Program-made: the position numbers and the translations under genes
Part shown: piece after piece, positions 1-20,945 of the stretch
Position numbering within the stretch: the stretch's first letter is position 1
How the letters are laid out: the number at the start of each line of letters is the position of its first letter
The notes under the pieces: generated by a model
Databases searched by the model: none
Told to the model about the DNA's origin: nothing
What the model saw: the letters and a program-made list of their open reading frames with translations, nothing else
NCBI GenBank assembly: GCA_037039925.1
Contig: JAXRKP010000388.1
Location: forward strand, 223,501-287,500
Length of the DNA: 64,000 bases
Source of the DNA: Doris montereyensis
Lineage: Eukaryota; Mollusca; Gastropoda; Nudibranchia; Dorididae
Reading direction: 5' to 3'

Positions 1-60
1 GCGAACGTTTTTTTACTTCCAAGCTAGTGCCTGTACTCATTTGCACCTCTAAGAAATTAA
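1..60 (-). repeat. Fragment of tRNA-derived SINE family A
   Basis: The block resembling ccaagctagtgcttgtaccc then atttgcacctg of the 8.5 kb and 58.6 kb copies is present. It is cut off by the window edge. Bases 61-582 hold nothing I recognise. Confidence 0.4.
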
Positions 61-582
61 CAGAACATCGGTCATTCAATGCACACCGAAAAAGGGAGAC
101 AAATTTAATATTTTAAAACAGTGTCCTGGGAGATAAAGTGAAAAGGAAGAGGAAACAAGGCAAACCACCCTTTTTGTATAACATGAACAATGTGAAAATC
201 TGTGGGCGTAAAGTTGATGAAGTAATTAGAGAAGTTCAAGACGTCAAGATGGGGACAGACATAGAGAGCTTGTGAGGATATCCCTTGCAATGACCAACAT
301 TGAGTCGGCTGACAGTGACAACAATGATGGCGACAGGTGTCAGGCCATGTGACATGGTGGTGACCTTATGACCTCTTTATGACTTTATGAATATTGACTT
401 GTTTTTAAACATTCAAGTATGTGATTATGAGTAAAGTTGTCCCAAAACAGTATACAGTGGTATGCAACAGTATATAGCTTTTTTAAGTGTTTAGCTTAAA
501 GGCATAGAAAACCTTTTATAATAAAACATGAACTATATATGATTGAATCACCTTTTATCGTATTGACTGTCATCGTTTACAG

Positions 583-9562
<8,980 letters not shown>

Positions 9563-9680
9563 CCTGAATCAGGAATTAGCTTATTCAGAGAATGTGCACA
9601 GTCTCTTCTTGATCTCATAATTTTAGGAACAAAATTGGTGTTAAAGTTTCATAAGATTTGAAGACTAGTCACTTGAAGGA

Positions 9681-9686
9681 ATAAAC
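9681..9686 (+). terminator. AATAAA polyadenylation signal for the MFSD8-like gene
   Basis: AATAAA lies 119 bases after the TGA stop, on the coding strand. It is the first canonical signal downstream, so it is the likely cleavage signal. No transcript evidence is available. Confidence 0.5.
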
Positions 9687-9829
9687 AGAGAGAAAAAGAA
9701 ACTCATAGGGACCAGACAGGCTCGTAGCTGTGACTTCCATATCAACGCTTATCATCTTTCCTTGATGGGTAAAGGCATCATGATCCAAGAAAGCTCTGTT
9801 CCTTGAGAATTTCCTGATCATTTTCCTCT

Positions 9830-10190
9830 CAGGATCTCCTTTCATGATCTCCTTTCAGGATCTCCCTTTCAGGATATCCCTTTCAGGATATCCCTTTCAA
9901 GATTTCCCTTTCATGATCTCCCTTTCATGATCTTCCTTTCAGGATTTCCCTTTCAGGATCTGCCTTTCAATTTCAAGATCTCCCTTTCATGATCTCCTTT
10001 CCTAATCTCTCATTCGTGATCTCCTTTCCTGGTCTCCCTTTCATAATCTCCCTTGATTTCCCTTTCCTGGTCTCCCTTTCCTGGTCTCCCTTTCATTATC
10101 TCCTTTCATAATCTCCCATTCTTGATCTTCCTTTCATAATCTCCCTTGATTTCTTTTTCCTGGTCTCCCTTTCCTGTCCTCCTTTTCCCT
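9830..10190. repeat. Short pyrimidine-rich tandem repeat (about 13-14 bp)
   Basis: Units such as ctccctttcatgat and ctccctttcaggat recur irregularly. It lies after the MFSD8-like polyadenylation signal. Confidence 0.85.
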
Positions 10191-10199
10191 TTCATTGCA

Positions 10200-10970
10200 A
10201 GGTTAGAATGGTCCCAGTTTAGAAAAGTCTGGTGGCTGCTATGTATTTTTATCTATTCATTCCTTTGTTTTTCTTGTTTTCAGTCTTATGTGGTTTTAAC
10301 ATCAATGTTGCATGTATAATCCTCACTTTGCATTTGCTCCTTGCCTTATCACATGCCTTTGACGCTTCCACAATTAGAGTTAAGATATCCCGAGGTGTTT
10401 TGTTGGACGGTAAGAGGGAAATACTTCCCATTAAATTTGCTGTCTTAGAAATTTAGATGAATTGTTAAAGTCAATTGTTGATCAGACTAAAAACTCAAAT
10501 CAATCTGTCAACAAGCCCCTCATTTATTTTCAGATGCCAGTGTAGGCTAAAGGTAGAAAATTATATTTTGTTGAGGCGTTTGCTACCATTTTAAATTTTC
10601 CAAATGAACACTTGACAAAAAGACTCTTGCCCCCCCCTTCTGAAATCAGAAATTTTTGGGAGGTGGGGATGAAGAGGCGAAAGTTTAAGTCTAAATACAC
10701 CAAAATGTATTTTTTCCTCAATTATAAGATAAAACTGTTATATATTGTACACATATCACTTAGTAGAGAAATAATTACTATATCTTGTACTCCCTACACA
10801 ATATTCATTTACATCGGAATATTTTAATAGAAATTGTGGTTCATTAGAAATACCGAATATCCTCTTCTTATAATACATCAAAAGTCTCATTCATAAATAT
10901 TGTATTGAAATAATGTATGCTTATTATACTGAATTGTGCCTTCATAAGAAAATTATGTTATTCGTTCATG
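10200..10970. other. Intergenic, no gene recognised
   Basis: A 74-codon hydrophobic frame at 10232-10456 has an acceptor-like tttcag inside, but no homology I know and no partner exon. I treat it as chance. Confidence 0.4.
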
Positions 10971-10974
10971 TAAG

Positions 10975-11285
10975 GCCGTGACGCAGAATGAAATGATATT
11001 ATTTGTGTCGGCTTCTCAACCAAAAGGTTGTGGGTTGAAAAATTATCTCAAGTTTTTTCGAATAAAAACTACCCTTCTGCTCCAGGTAGGTGGATCGACA
11101 CCTAGTCCCATCGGAGACAAACGATAAAAAGGAGGTCCCGTATGCATCACAACACTCTGTGCATGTTAAAGATCCTTTGGCTGTTTACAGGACAGTCCGC
11201 GCAAAAGTTTAAAAAATCCTACTAAAACCCTGAGATCGCCTTAGTTGTGGATGTAGGTCAAGAAATCAAATCAAAATCAAATCAG
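10975..11285 (+). repeat. SINE family B copy
   Basis: It shares cacctagtcccatcggagac and tctgtgcatgttaaagatcc with the 7.0 kb, 42.2 kb and 44.7 kb copies and ends in atcaaatcaaaatcaaatca. Confidence 0.8.
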
Positions 11286-11929
11286 GTTGTTTTGTCTATT
11301 ATTAAGACAATATTGCTCTGTCGCATACATTATTTCTGTACTATTGACACAAGCATTTTGTCTTTGATATTTGTTATTTATTCATTTTGTTTGTGAGTGG
11401 TCTGTGTGATAATTGATGTACTCAATAAGTCATCTTCTTATTCTTCATAAAGTTTTCATTTCTGATTCAAGCGTGCACTATAAACTTTGTGTTGTGTACT
11501 AATAATACTATATTGAGGAGAGAAAATGAACAGTAATAAATTAATAACTCACTAGGGCCTGTTTAGATATTGTTATTTGTCTTCCCATCTTTGAAGACAT
11601 AATTCCCCTACTGCTGCTCTTCCCCATTTATTTTTTTTTAGTATTTCTCTGCTGCTACTACAATTCTATCACAATCCTCACTTTTAGTACCATATCACTC
11701 CCTCCCTGTCTTTAAGAATCACCAAGGCGTGTCATCTTCCCAGACAGTGACACTGACAGTGACAGTGACACTGACAGCCCATACTTTTGTCAAAACTACT
11801 CACACCGGTGGAACATTGCCTTTGTTACCTGCAGGTGTTGACCGCCACGTCATAGATGTTACACGATCAAAAATGGGGCGGCGGTCGGCAGACATTGCTG
11901 GTGGGTCACATTTCTTTCCTCTCCTTCTT
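11286..11929. other. Intergenic with a short (TGACAC/TGACAG)n run
   Basis: A run of gtgacactgacagtgacagt lies near 11745-11778. No gene was recognised. Confidence 0.4.
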
Positions 11930-12140
11930 TCGCTCAATCTTTCATCTTGCTTTCATCTTGCTCCATCTTTCATCTTGCTTTTCTCTTTCGCTCCATCTTT
12001 CATCTTGCTGTTTCCTGTTTCTCTTTCGCTCTATCTTTCATCTTGCTGTTTCTCTTCTCTTTCGCTCAATCTTTCATCTTGCTGTTTCCTCTTCTCTTTC
12101 GCTCCATCTTTCATCTTGCTGTTTCCTCTTCTTCTTTCGG
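11930..12140. repeat. 36-bp minisatellite derived from dispersed family C
   Basis: Units read ctttcgctccatctttcatc then ttgctgtttcctcttct. The core tttcatcttgctgtttcctct closely matches the dispersed element at 15178-15200 (tttcatcttactgtttcctc), so the array expanded from inside a copy of that element. Confidence 0.75.
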
Positions 12141-12867
12141 GCATTATGATATGATGATGAAAATATTTCTGTGGCATTTCTAATGTATGTGATATGAAAT
12201 GGATTGGAGGGAGACATTGGTTGTTACTTTGCTATTTTTCCTAGTCTATTTATGAATTGTAACACAAAATGTTTTAAATTATAGATTGGTGATATTTGTT
12301 TGAAGGTAGAATGGGAACTGATAAAGAAAGAAAGATATTTATTTATCCAATAAAAAGAATAATGGCTTGACCCTTTTACAATATCTAATATTCATACAAA
12401 TACCGCCATGACGTATCTTTGAAATTCATTCTGGAAGCTGTGAGCACTGATATAATAATCTGGCTTTTTCTGTCTTACAAGGAACGTATTCCTAAATGGA
12501 AACTACTGTTCTGTTGTGCTGTTTTTATAATGGCTCTATTTATGCGGACTATCCCCTGTTATGTGATGAAAAGAGCAGAGCGTTATTTATCTGAGATGTA
12601 TTCATCACCCAAGCTTTCCCTTCGTGGTCAGTAATCAGTAGATCAACAAAAATCAAAGGCCACCACAATCAATAAGTGGTAGTTCTGATTGCTCTTTTGA
12701 TAATTGCTGCCCTTTTAACATCCGCCACCTTGATGGCGAATACATGATTTTTCATTTGTGTTCACCGGCTGGTCAGTGAGTGAACCATATCTGATAAACG
12801 CCAGCAATGATGGGATATTGTCACAACAAACCCAGCTTAGTGATTAAACATGTGTTATCTTATCATG
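12141..12867. other. Intergenic, nothing recognised
   Basis: It contains a 71-codon frame at 12419-12634 with no recognisable motif and no clear exon partners. Treated as chance. Confidence 0.35.
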
Positions 12868-13050
12868 TGTGGCATCGGCATCTGAGTGGTTAGGCTGCTG
12901 AACTTGAGATCATGAGGTCCCAGGTTCAAATCCTAGCAAAGCTTGGCCTGACATTGTGTTCCTTGGGAATGACACATTTTCCCCGCTCGACCCAGGTGCA
13001 AATAAGTACAAGCACTAGCTGTTCAGGAGGTGATTATTGTCACCTGTTCC
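12868..13050 (+). repeat. SINE family A, 5' part
   Basis: tRNA-like head with tctgagtggttaggctgctg and B box ggttcaaatcc, then a shortened body. The 3' end is diverged. Confidence 0.8.
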
Positions 13051-13539
13051 GTTTTCACGCTGATGTCTGCAAGTTTTTTTTCAAGACTTTGTACTCTCAG
13101 GAAAGGTTCTGTATTTTGCTTTTCTCATGTGACTCAGGTGTGAATGAGTACCTAGCTATAGGTGGAGAAGGATTTTGTCAGTAGAGCACATGTATGAAGT
13201 CCTTAACAGGCAGCTGTACTATATATACTCCCCAGGAAGTAGAGAAGAGCTATTGAATGAAAGGCTTGTTTGGGAATGAAAGATGTAAAGTCAGTGAGTC
13301 TGCACATGTTTGGTGATAGTGACTATAGATCCATCTTGATCTTTATTCGTTTTGTTCTTTTCTTCACCTGACCTTTATCTTCTAATCAGTAAATGTAATA
13401 TGTATAGAATATGTTATTTAGACTGTATTTCAAGAAAAGAAAATAGTTTTGAAAATTGTGTTCACCAATCTCACCACAGCAGCAATAATGTGTATATATA
13501 TACCAGTATATATAACAGTATGTAGAGATAGATATAGTG

Positions 13540-13582
<43 letters not shown>

Positions 13583-15125
13583 ATATGTACTGTATTTTAC
13601 TTTTGCTTACCCTATGTCTTTCCATGACTTGTGGCATGAAATGAAGAAATTGCTTTGACTTTGACCACGACCATTTTCTGGCTTGATGGTTGGTAATGGT
13701 AGCTAATGTTCCTATTATATTTTTTTAATTGATTTCTTTGTTGTTGTTGCTCAGATTGGACTGTGTATTTCATTCAAGGCATTATCAGACTAGGTTTATG
13801 GACCAGTGATAAATTAAACATCTAGTTCAATATATATCTATCTTATTGTCGCTCTTATTTCTGTCTGTTTTTCTTTATATCTGTCTATCTGTTCAAGAAT
13901 CAATCTATGTTCTTAAGTTTATGTACGTCCATCTATTTATTTATTCACTTCTTCTTTATCTCTCTATGTATCTTCCTACTCATGTACCAGTTTATGACAT
14001 TAAATGTTGTACTGAACTCATTTCCTGTGCACTGTGCCGTTGGGAAGTTTAGAGTGGGCCTTTTTGGATAGCAATCTTGAATCTTCATTTAGTAGTTTCC
14101 ATAAGAATGCTTCGGCACTGTTTACAGTGCATTTGGTTTCACAATATTTCACATGTGAGCTCTTCCTTTTCATAAAACTTTTTAATCTCCCAAATTGTAT
14201 TCTTTTTCTTAAAACTTGAAGTGCTACTCATTAGTTTTATCCTTGAATGAATTGGAGAACTACATTTCATGATATATTTTTTTGTAAGGGCCTGTGAACT
14301 ATCTGATTCTAAATACATTATTGATGAAATAAGTCGTTTTTCAATTTTATAAAATTTGTCCACCCATGTACAACAATTATGTATTTAATAAAAAAACCCA
14401 GATATTATAATATTATTGTATTGATGAAATTGATGTGGAGTATTGCATGCAGACTTGTATTATTTGTAATGGGCACCTCTTATATTGTCCTATCGCAAAA
14501 TTTGCCCGGCATTGCACCTTGTAACTTAGCAAGTATTCGTTTTAAATTCAAACATGTCATTGTCATTGGTTTATGGCATAAAAAATAGATACAGAATTTT
14601 TATTGTTGAATATGAATAATATGGTAATGGTAGATATTCATATTATTGTCTTGAAAGTATGAAAGCAGAGTCAAAATTGGGGTCAAAATTGTTGATTGTC
14701 TGTATCAAAAAGATTTTGATTGTTTGTAACGCTAGGCAAATTTGTCCCTTGACCATGACCTTGGAATTTTTCTTTTTACATGTACGTATTGAGTTTTGAA
14801 ACACCATATTCATTGTTGCAGGTACATTGCATCAGATTTTCTAATGTCTGTGTTTGCACATTTTGTTTGCACATTGTGTCTTCATGATGAACAATTCCCT
14901 CCGGTCTTGTTAGATTTTTTTCTAATTCACAGATATATTGCAGATTTCAGTATTGATATTCATTGTTGAAACTTTTACCTTTATCTTTTTTTTACTTTTG
15001 TAGCTGGCTCTATTTCAAAGTGAAGCCTCTTTGATCTGTCATTTTACTTTCTATTTTTTTCTACATAGGCTTGTTGTTAACTTGTTATTCCAGTCTATTG
15101 GATATTAAGAGTAAGACATTTGGTT
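13051..15125. other. Intergenic with a (GT)n microsatellite
   Basis: A (GT)n run at about 13537-13580 and AT-rich sequence. No coding exon or mobile element was recognised. Confidence 0.4.
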
Positions 15126-15250
15126 GATGGGGGTTACTGGTAAATTCTACTTATTTCCTTTCACTCTTTCACATGTCTTTCATCTTACTGTTTCCTCTGA
15201 ATTAATCCTGTGAGATCACCGTCTATGATGGACGAGTTAATTTTCAATGA
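15126..15250 (-). repeat. Dispersed family C element
   Basis: It shares a pyrimidine-rich core (ttcctttcactctttcacat, tttcatcttactgtttcctc) and a 'gtgagatcacc' end with copies at 18272, 21668, 29330 and 61283. Probably a small non-autonomous element. Confidence 0.6.
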
Positions 15251-15333
15251 AACAAAATCAAGTCACTTGGGATTCGAAAGAGCATATTAATAATTGTAAT
15301 CTTTATTTAATGAACAAAACACACGACACCACG

Positions 15334-16870
15334 TAATATGCCCAGTCAGCAGTCCCAGCACACTACACCACGTAATAATAGTAATATGTCCAGTCAGCAG
15401 TCCCAGCACACTACACCACGTAATAATAGTAATATGCCCAGTCAGCAGTCCCAGCACACTACACCCGTAACAATAGTAATATGCCCAGTCAGCAGTCCCA
15501 GCACACTACACCATGTAATAATAGTAATATGCCCAGTCAGCAGTCCCAGCACACTACACCATGTAATAATAGTAATATGCCCAGTCAGCAGTCCCAGCAC
15601 ACTACACCATGTAATAATGTAATAATAGTAATATGCCCAGTCAGCAGTCCCAGCACACTACACCATGTAATAATAGTAATATGCCCAGTCAGCAGTCCCA
15701 GCACACTACACCATGTAATAATAGTAATATGCCCAGTCAGCAGTCCCAGCACACTACACCACGTAATAATAGTAATATGCCCAGTCAGCAGTCCCAGCAC
15801 ACTACACCACGTAATATGCCCAGTCAGCAGTCCCAGCACACTACACCATGTAATAATAGTAATATGCCCAGTCAGCAGTCCCAGCACACTACACCATGTA
15901 ATAATATGCCCAATCAGCAGTCCCAACACACTACACCATGTAATAATAGTAATATGCCCAGTCAGCAGTCCCAGCACACTACACCATGTAATAATAGTAA
16001 TATGTCCAGTCAGCAGTCCCAGCACACTACACCATGTAATAATAGTAATATGCCCAGTCAGCAGTCCCAGCACACTACACCATGTAATAATAGTAATATG
16101 CCCAGTCAGCAGTCCCAGTACACTACACCATGTAATAATAGTAATATGCCCAGTCAGCAGTCCCAGCACACTACACCATGTAATAATAGTAATATGCCCA
16201 GTCAGCAGTCCCAGCACACTACACCATGTAATAATAGTAATATGCCCAGTCAGCAGTCCCAGCACACTACACCATATAATAATAGTAATATGCCCAGTCA
16301 GCAGTCCCAGCACACTACACCATGTAATAATAGTAATATGCCCAGTCAGCAGTCCCTGCACACTACCACCAATAATAGTAATACCCAGTCAGCAGTCCCT
16401 GCACACTACACCATAGTAATATGCCCAGTCAGCAGTCCCAGTACACTACACCATGTAATAATATGCCCAGTCAGCAGTCCCCCTGCACATGTAATAATAG
16501 TAATATGCCCAGTCAGCAGTCCCTGTACACTACACCATGTAATAATAGTAATATGCCCAGTCAGCAGTCCCTGTACACTACACCATGCCCAGTCAATGCA
16601 CAATAGTAATATGCCCAGTCAGCAGTCCCAGTACACTACACCATGTAATAATAGTAATATGCCCAGTCAGCAGTTTCCCAGTACACTACACCATTTGTAA
16701 TAGTTTAATATGCCCAGTCAGCAGTCCCAGCACAAATGGCACCATTTACTAGTAATATGCCCAGTCAGCAGTCCCAGTACACTACACCATGTAATAATAG
16801 TAATATGCCCAGTCAGCAGTCCCTGCACACTACACCAGCGTAAAATACCCAGTCAGCAGTCCCAGCACAT
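15334..16870. repeat. 48-bp minisatellite, stop-free in more than one frame
   Basis: About 30 units starting atgcccagtcagcagtccca. The 48-base period is 16 codons, so frames translate as a repeat of MPSQQSQHTTPCNNSN and run for up to about 355 codons. Homogeneous in the centre and degenerate at the right end. No flanking exons, so I call a satellite and not a gene. Confidence 0.9.
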
Positions 16871-17336
16871 TATAATTTTTCATTGTAGTCCATTTCCCAG
16901 TAATCTTACATTACCTCTGCAATGTTTACCTGTGATTTTCTTTAGTATTTGTGTATACGGGTTTATTTATTTACAAACCAACATTCATTTTCAGGAAATG
17001 GCATCATTTACTTTACAATTTTTTGGTCAAACGTTTTCCCATTAGGCACAACTGTTTGCCTGAATGCAGTATGATTAGTATGAGTATGAAGCAATTTGTG
17101 CCCATCTCAGTAGTCAAAGAGGCCCGCCAACCAGCAATTAAAAATGAGCCAATTCTGAGCTGATGTATGTCTGTGCTTCATTCTCATTTCATTGTGTCCA
17201 TCTCTTAATTAAATTTTGCATTACCAATCTGTTCACTTTTAATCTCAAGTTCTTGATATCATTTTTTAAAACTTTATATTCTTCATCTTGAAATGGCTGA
17301 ATACAATTTTTGTAAACGTTCCCACCCTAGGCACTA
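16871..17336. other. Intergenic, nothing recognised
   Basis: AT-rich. A short 'aaagaggcccgccaaccagc' at 17117 resembles an end of family C. Confidence 0.35.
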
Positions 17337-17527
17337 TCTTGATACCAACGAATACAAGGCTTCGAGGTGTTTTATTTTAATCTGACCTCGTTCTTGAGAA
17401 AAGAGGTGATGAATAATTAATCCCATCTTGATACCAACGAATACAAGGCTTCGAGGTGTTTTATTTTAATCTGACCTCGTTCTTGAGAAAAGAGGTGATG
17501 AATAATTAATCCCATCTTGATACCAAC
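17337..17527. repeat. Exact 89-bp tandem duplication
   Basis: Units start at 17337 and 17426, with a third partial unit from 17515 (tcttgataccaacg). I saw no mismatch between the two full units, so this is either very recent or an assembly artefact. Confidence 0.9.
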
Positions 17528-18271
17528 CTACACTGTAACTAGTTTGCCTTGTTGCGACCAGACAGAAAAGGCAGTGACGCTGTAAGGTTGACTGAAGCAA
17601 TCCCTTTGTCTCTTCATCGGCACATTTCGCTTACAGTCCCCCCCCCCCCATACCCTTTGCAGCACCCCCATCCCTTTCTTTTCATTTCAACCCTTTTGAG
17701 CTGAACTAATTCTAATACATCTAATAGGTCAGTGTTTTGATCCATAACACTACAGAATTTTCATATGTTCTTATTGACTATGATTCTACTTTTCTATTTT
17801 GTCAGCAGAATTAATGACAAATAAAAGTCCCGTAATATTAAGAATTTGAAGGTCTTCATTTGATGTCTGATTAAAATACAAGAGATGAATGTGAATAGTA
17901 AGACTATTTTTATTGTTTATGTTTTTCCACAGTAGATCTAATAATATTACAATGTATATTAATATTATTAAAAAGAAAAAAATTCCCAGGACGGCATGAT
18001 AAAATAAAATGTTACGTAATTCTAATAGTAATGCGAGTACATTAAATGCTTTCTACATGCATCTGTAATGTAATAGATATTAATTGGTTATCTATTTTAC
18101 ATAATGAACCAATTTTTTGTTACCCGCCCTATGTTGAGGCTTCTATTTCTAACTTGAACAGAGCTAGCTACTTTCTGAAGTTCTCTCCTCCAATTGATTT
18201 TGAAACTTTACAGATTTGTTTTCCCCATTCCATCCCTGCAACAGACCTAAATCTAAGGCTTAAGTTTCATC
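17528..18271. other. Intergenic, AT-rich, nothing recognised
   Basis: A C-run at 17638-17650 and AT-rich sequence. No exon was supported. Confidence 0.35.
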
Positions 18272-18420
18272 GAGATTTATCCTGTCCACCATATGCAGTG
18301 ATCTCAGGGTGAATTAAGTTAAGACAGGAAGATGAAAGAAGTGAAAGTAAAGAAGTAAAAAAAAGTTTTAAAAAAGTAAAGAAGTAGGACTTACCAGTAG
18401 CGCCTGCCAGCCTCCCACTG
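18272..18420 (+). repeat. Dispersed family C element
   Basis: Contains tgcagtgatctcagggtgaa and ttaagacaggaagatgaaag, ending near ggacttaccagtagcgcctg. Homologous to 21668-21785 and 29330-29480. Confidence 0.6.
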
Positions 18421-18839
18421 AGGCATTCTCTTTTCTCGAAGTCTAAGACTTAAGAGTGAGTAGCATTATAAGACCATAGAACAACAAAAAGCAAAAACGC
18501 TCACACAAACACCTGAGCATAAAATGAATCAAACATGAATTTATTTTATAAACATGTATTACATCATCTTCATATATTTTTGTTCAAACAAGAATGAAAA
18601 TGTACAGCCCAAAACTTTCTTACATTGTATTACATTGTACTCTTCAATTCAATGTCCCAAATTTGCCATTTTGACTGTGATAATAATAGTATTTACTTAT
18701 ATACTGTAAGAATAAGTAGCTCCTGTCTGAATGAACCTTCAAAAACAAACACTGGATGATTTAAATGATTACTATTACTTGTGAAGGATGAGAGACTCGA
18801 ATATCATAAAACAAAGTAAAGCTATACTTTAGCATTACG

Positions 18840-20165
18840 CATACAATCTAGTACAAGACAGCTACATACATATAATCTAGTAAAAGACAGCTACACATAT
18901 AATCTAGTAAAAGACAGCTCACACATACAATCTAGTAAAAGACAGCTACACATACAATTTGGCACAAGACAGGTTACACATACAATCTGGTACAATTCCT
19001 TTTTTTTTGAGTACAATACAGGTTACAAGACAGGTTACACATAAAACCTGGAACAAGACATGTCACACATACAATCTGGTACAAGGCAGGTTACACATAC
19101 AATCTAGTACAAGGCACAGGTTACACATACAATCTGGTACAAGACAGGTTACACATGCAATCTGGTACAAGACAGGTTACACATACAATCTGGAACAAGA
19201 CAGGTCACACATACAATCTGGTACAAGACAGGTTACACATAAAACCTGGAACAAGACATGTCACACATACAATCTGGTACAAGACAGGTTACACATAAAA
19301 CCTGGAACAAGACATGTCACACATACAATCTGGTACAAGACAGGTTACACATAAAACCTGGAACAAGACATGTCACACATACAATCTGGTACAAGACAGG
19401 TTACACATACAATCTGGTACAAGGCAGGTTACACATACAATCTAGCACAAGATAGGTTACACATACAATCTGGTACAAGACAGGTTACACATACAATCTG
19501 ATACAGTACAGACAAGTTACACATACAATCTGGTAGAAGATAGGTTACTTTACACATTCAATCTGGTACAAGACAGGTTACACATACAATCTAGTAGAAG
19601 ATAGGTTACACACATACAATCTGGTACAAGATACAATCTGATACAGTACAGACAGGTTACACATACAATCTGGTACAAGACAGGTTACACATACAATCTG
19701 GTACAAGACAGGTTACACATACAATCTGGTACAAGATAGGTTACACATACAATCTGGTACAAGATAGGTTACACATACAATCTGGTACAAGATAGGTTAC
19801 ACACATACAATCTGATACAAGATACAATCTGATATAGTACAGACAGGTTACACATACAATCTGGTAGAAGATAGGTTACTTTACACATTCAATCTGGTAC
19901 AAGACAGGTTACACATACAATCTGGTAGAAGATAGGTTACTTTACACATTCAATCTGGTACAAGACAGGTTACACATTCAATCTGGTACAAGACAGGTTA
20001 CACATACAATCTGGTACAAGACAGGTTACACATACAATCTGGTACAAGACAAGTTACACATACAATCTGATACAAGACAAGTTACACATACAATCTGATA
20101 CAAGACAGGTTACACATATACAATCTGGCACAAGACAAGTTACACATACTACAAGACAGTACAAT
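18840..20165. repeat. 28-bp minisatellite, about 45 units
   Basis: Units read gacaggttacacatacaatc then tggtacaa. Variants (aaaacctg, gataggtta, actttacacattc) occur in blocks, indicating higher-order duplication. Confidence 0.92.
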
Positions 20166-20399
20166 TGACGAATCAAATAAGTCTGCTAATGTCTAACTAA
20201 TCTACAGCCTTCTAGTGAGGTAGCTTTAGAAATTGGATCAAAACATAAAAGTATACATTACAAGTGTGGTTATTTGACTCTGGCATACAGACATTTTGTG
20301 TGAATACTTCAGAATAGATTGAATGGATATCTACACATAATTCATAGCTTTTATTTTAATTTTAAGAGAATTTCTGAGATTTACCAGAACTTCTACCAC

Positions 20400-20400
<1 letters not shown>

Positions 20401-20491
<91 letters not shown>

Positions 20492-20496
20492 AGGGA

Positions 20497-20535
<39 letters not shown>
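20401..20535. repeat. (GA)n microsatellite
   Basis: A long purine dinucleotide run with a short GGGA interruption near 20486. Confidence 0.95.
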
Positions 20536-20536
<1 letters not shown>

Positions 20537-20814
20537 AAGTAAGTGATTTAGTTATATGTGACTTAAAAAGCTAAAATTGTTGAGAAAGCCTCTCACTAGT
20601 TTAAATGACAGGTAATACTTGTGCATTCATGGGAAGGAAAATATTATTTATAGTAATAGACACAAAAAAAGTCAGATCTGCTCAGAGTAAAGTCTACTCA
20701 ACTTGTGGGGGAGTCTGTAGAATGCCAAAGACAAATTTTTATGTCATCTCAAACCACTTACTTTTCATGTTCAAGACTTTTAAGTAAAGTCTTAGTTCAA
20801 ACTTAACATACACA

Positions 20815-20945
20815 TAATATCGACAGTGAAAGTCAGAAACCGTGTCAAGTCCAATTTTGGGTGTTTTTTCAAAGATGATACTGTGCATTTAAATCTATTT
20901 TCACAGACATAGCCAGTGTGCAACTTTGCAAGTACCAAAAACTAG
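20815..20945. repeat. Element with a terminal tatcgacagtgaaagt repeat
   Basis: It shares ccaattttgg, atttaaatctattttcacag and a terminal atcgacagtgaaagt with the region 60465-60600, where the matching end is inverted. Probably a small DNA element. Confidence 0.5.

Noticed and set aside
10232..10456. Hydrophobic 74-codon frame with an internal acceptor
   Set aside because: No family resemblance and no partner exon found.
11729..12154. 141-codon plus-strand frame
   Set aside because: Its second half is the 36-bp pyrimidine minisatellite and its first half a TGACAC run.
12419..12634. 71-codon membrane-like frame
   Set aside because: A single short frame in AT-rich intergenic DNA; no homology recognised.
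15481..16700. 311- and 355-codon plus-strand frames of MPSQQSQHTTPCNNSN repeats
   Set aside because: Pure 48-bp satellite, no splice-linked neighbours, and several frames are open at once.
15334..20165. CRISPR-like regular arrays
   Set aside because: Units are contiguous without unique spacers and the DNA is eukaryotic; these are minisatellites.
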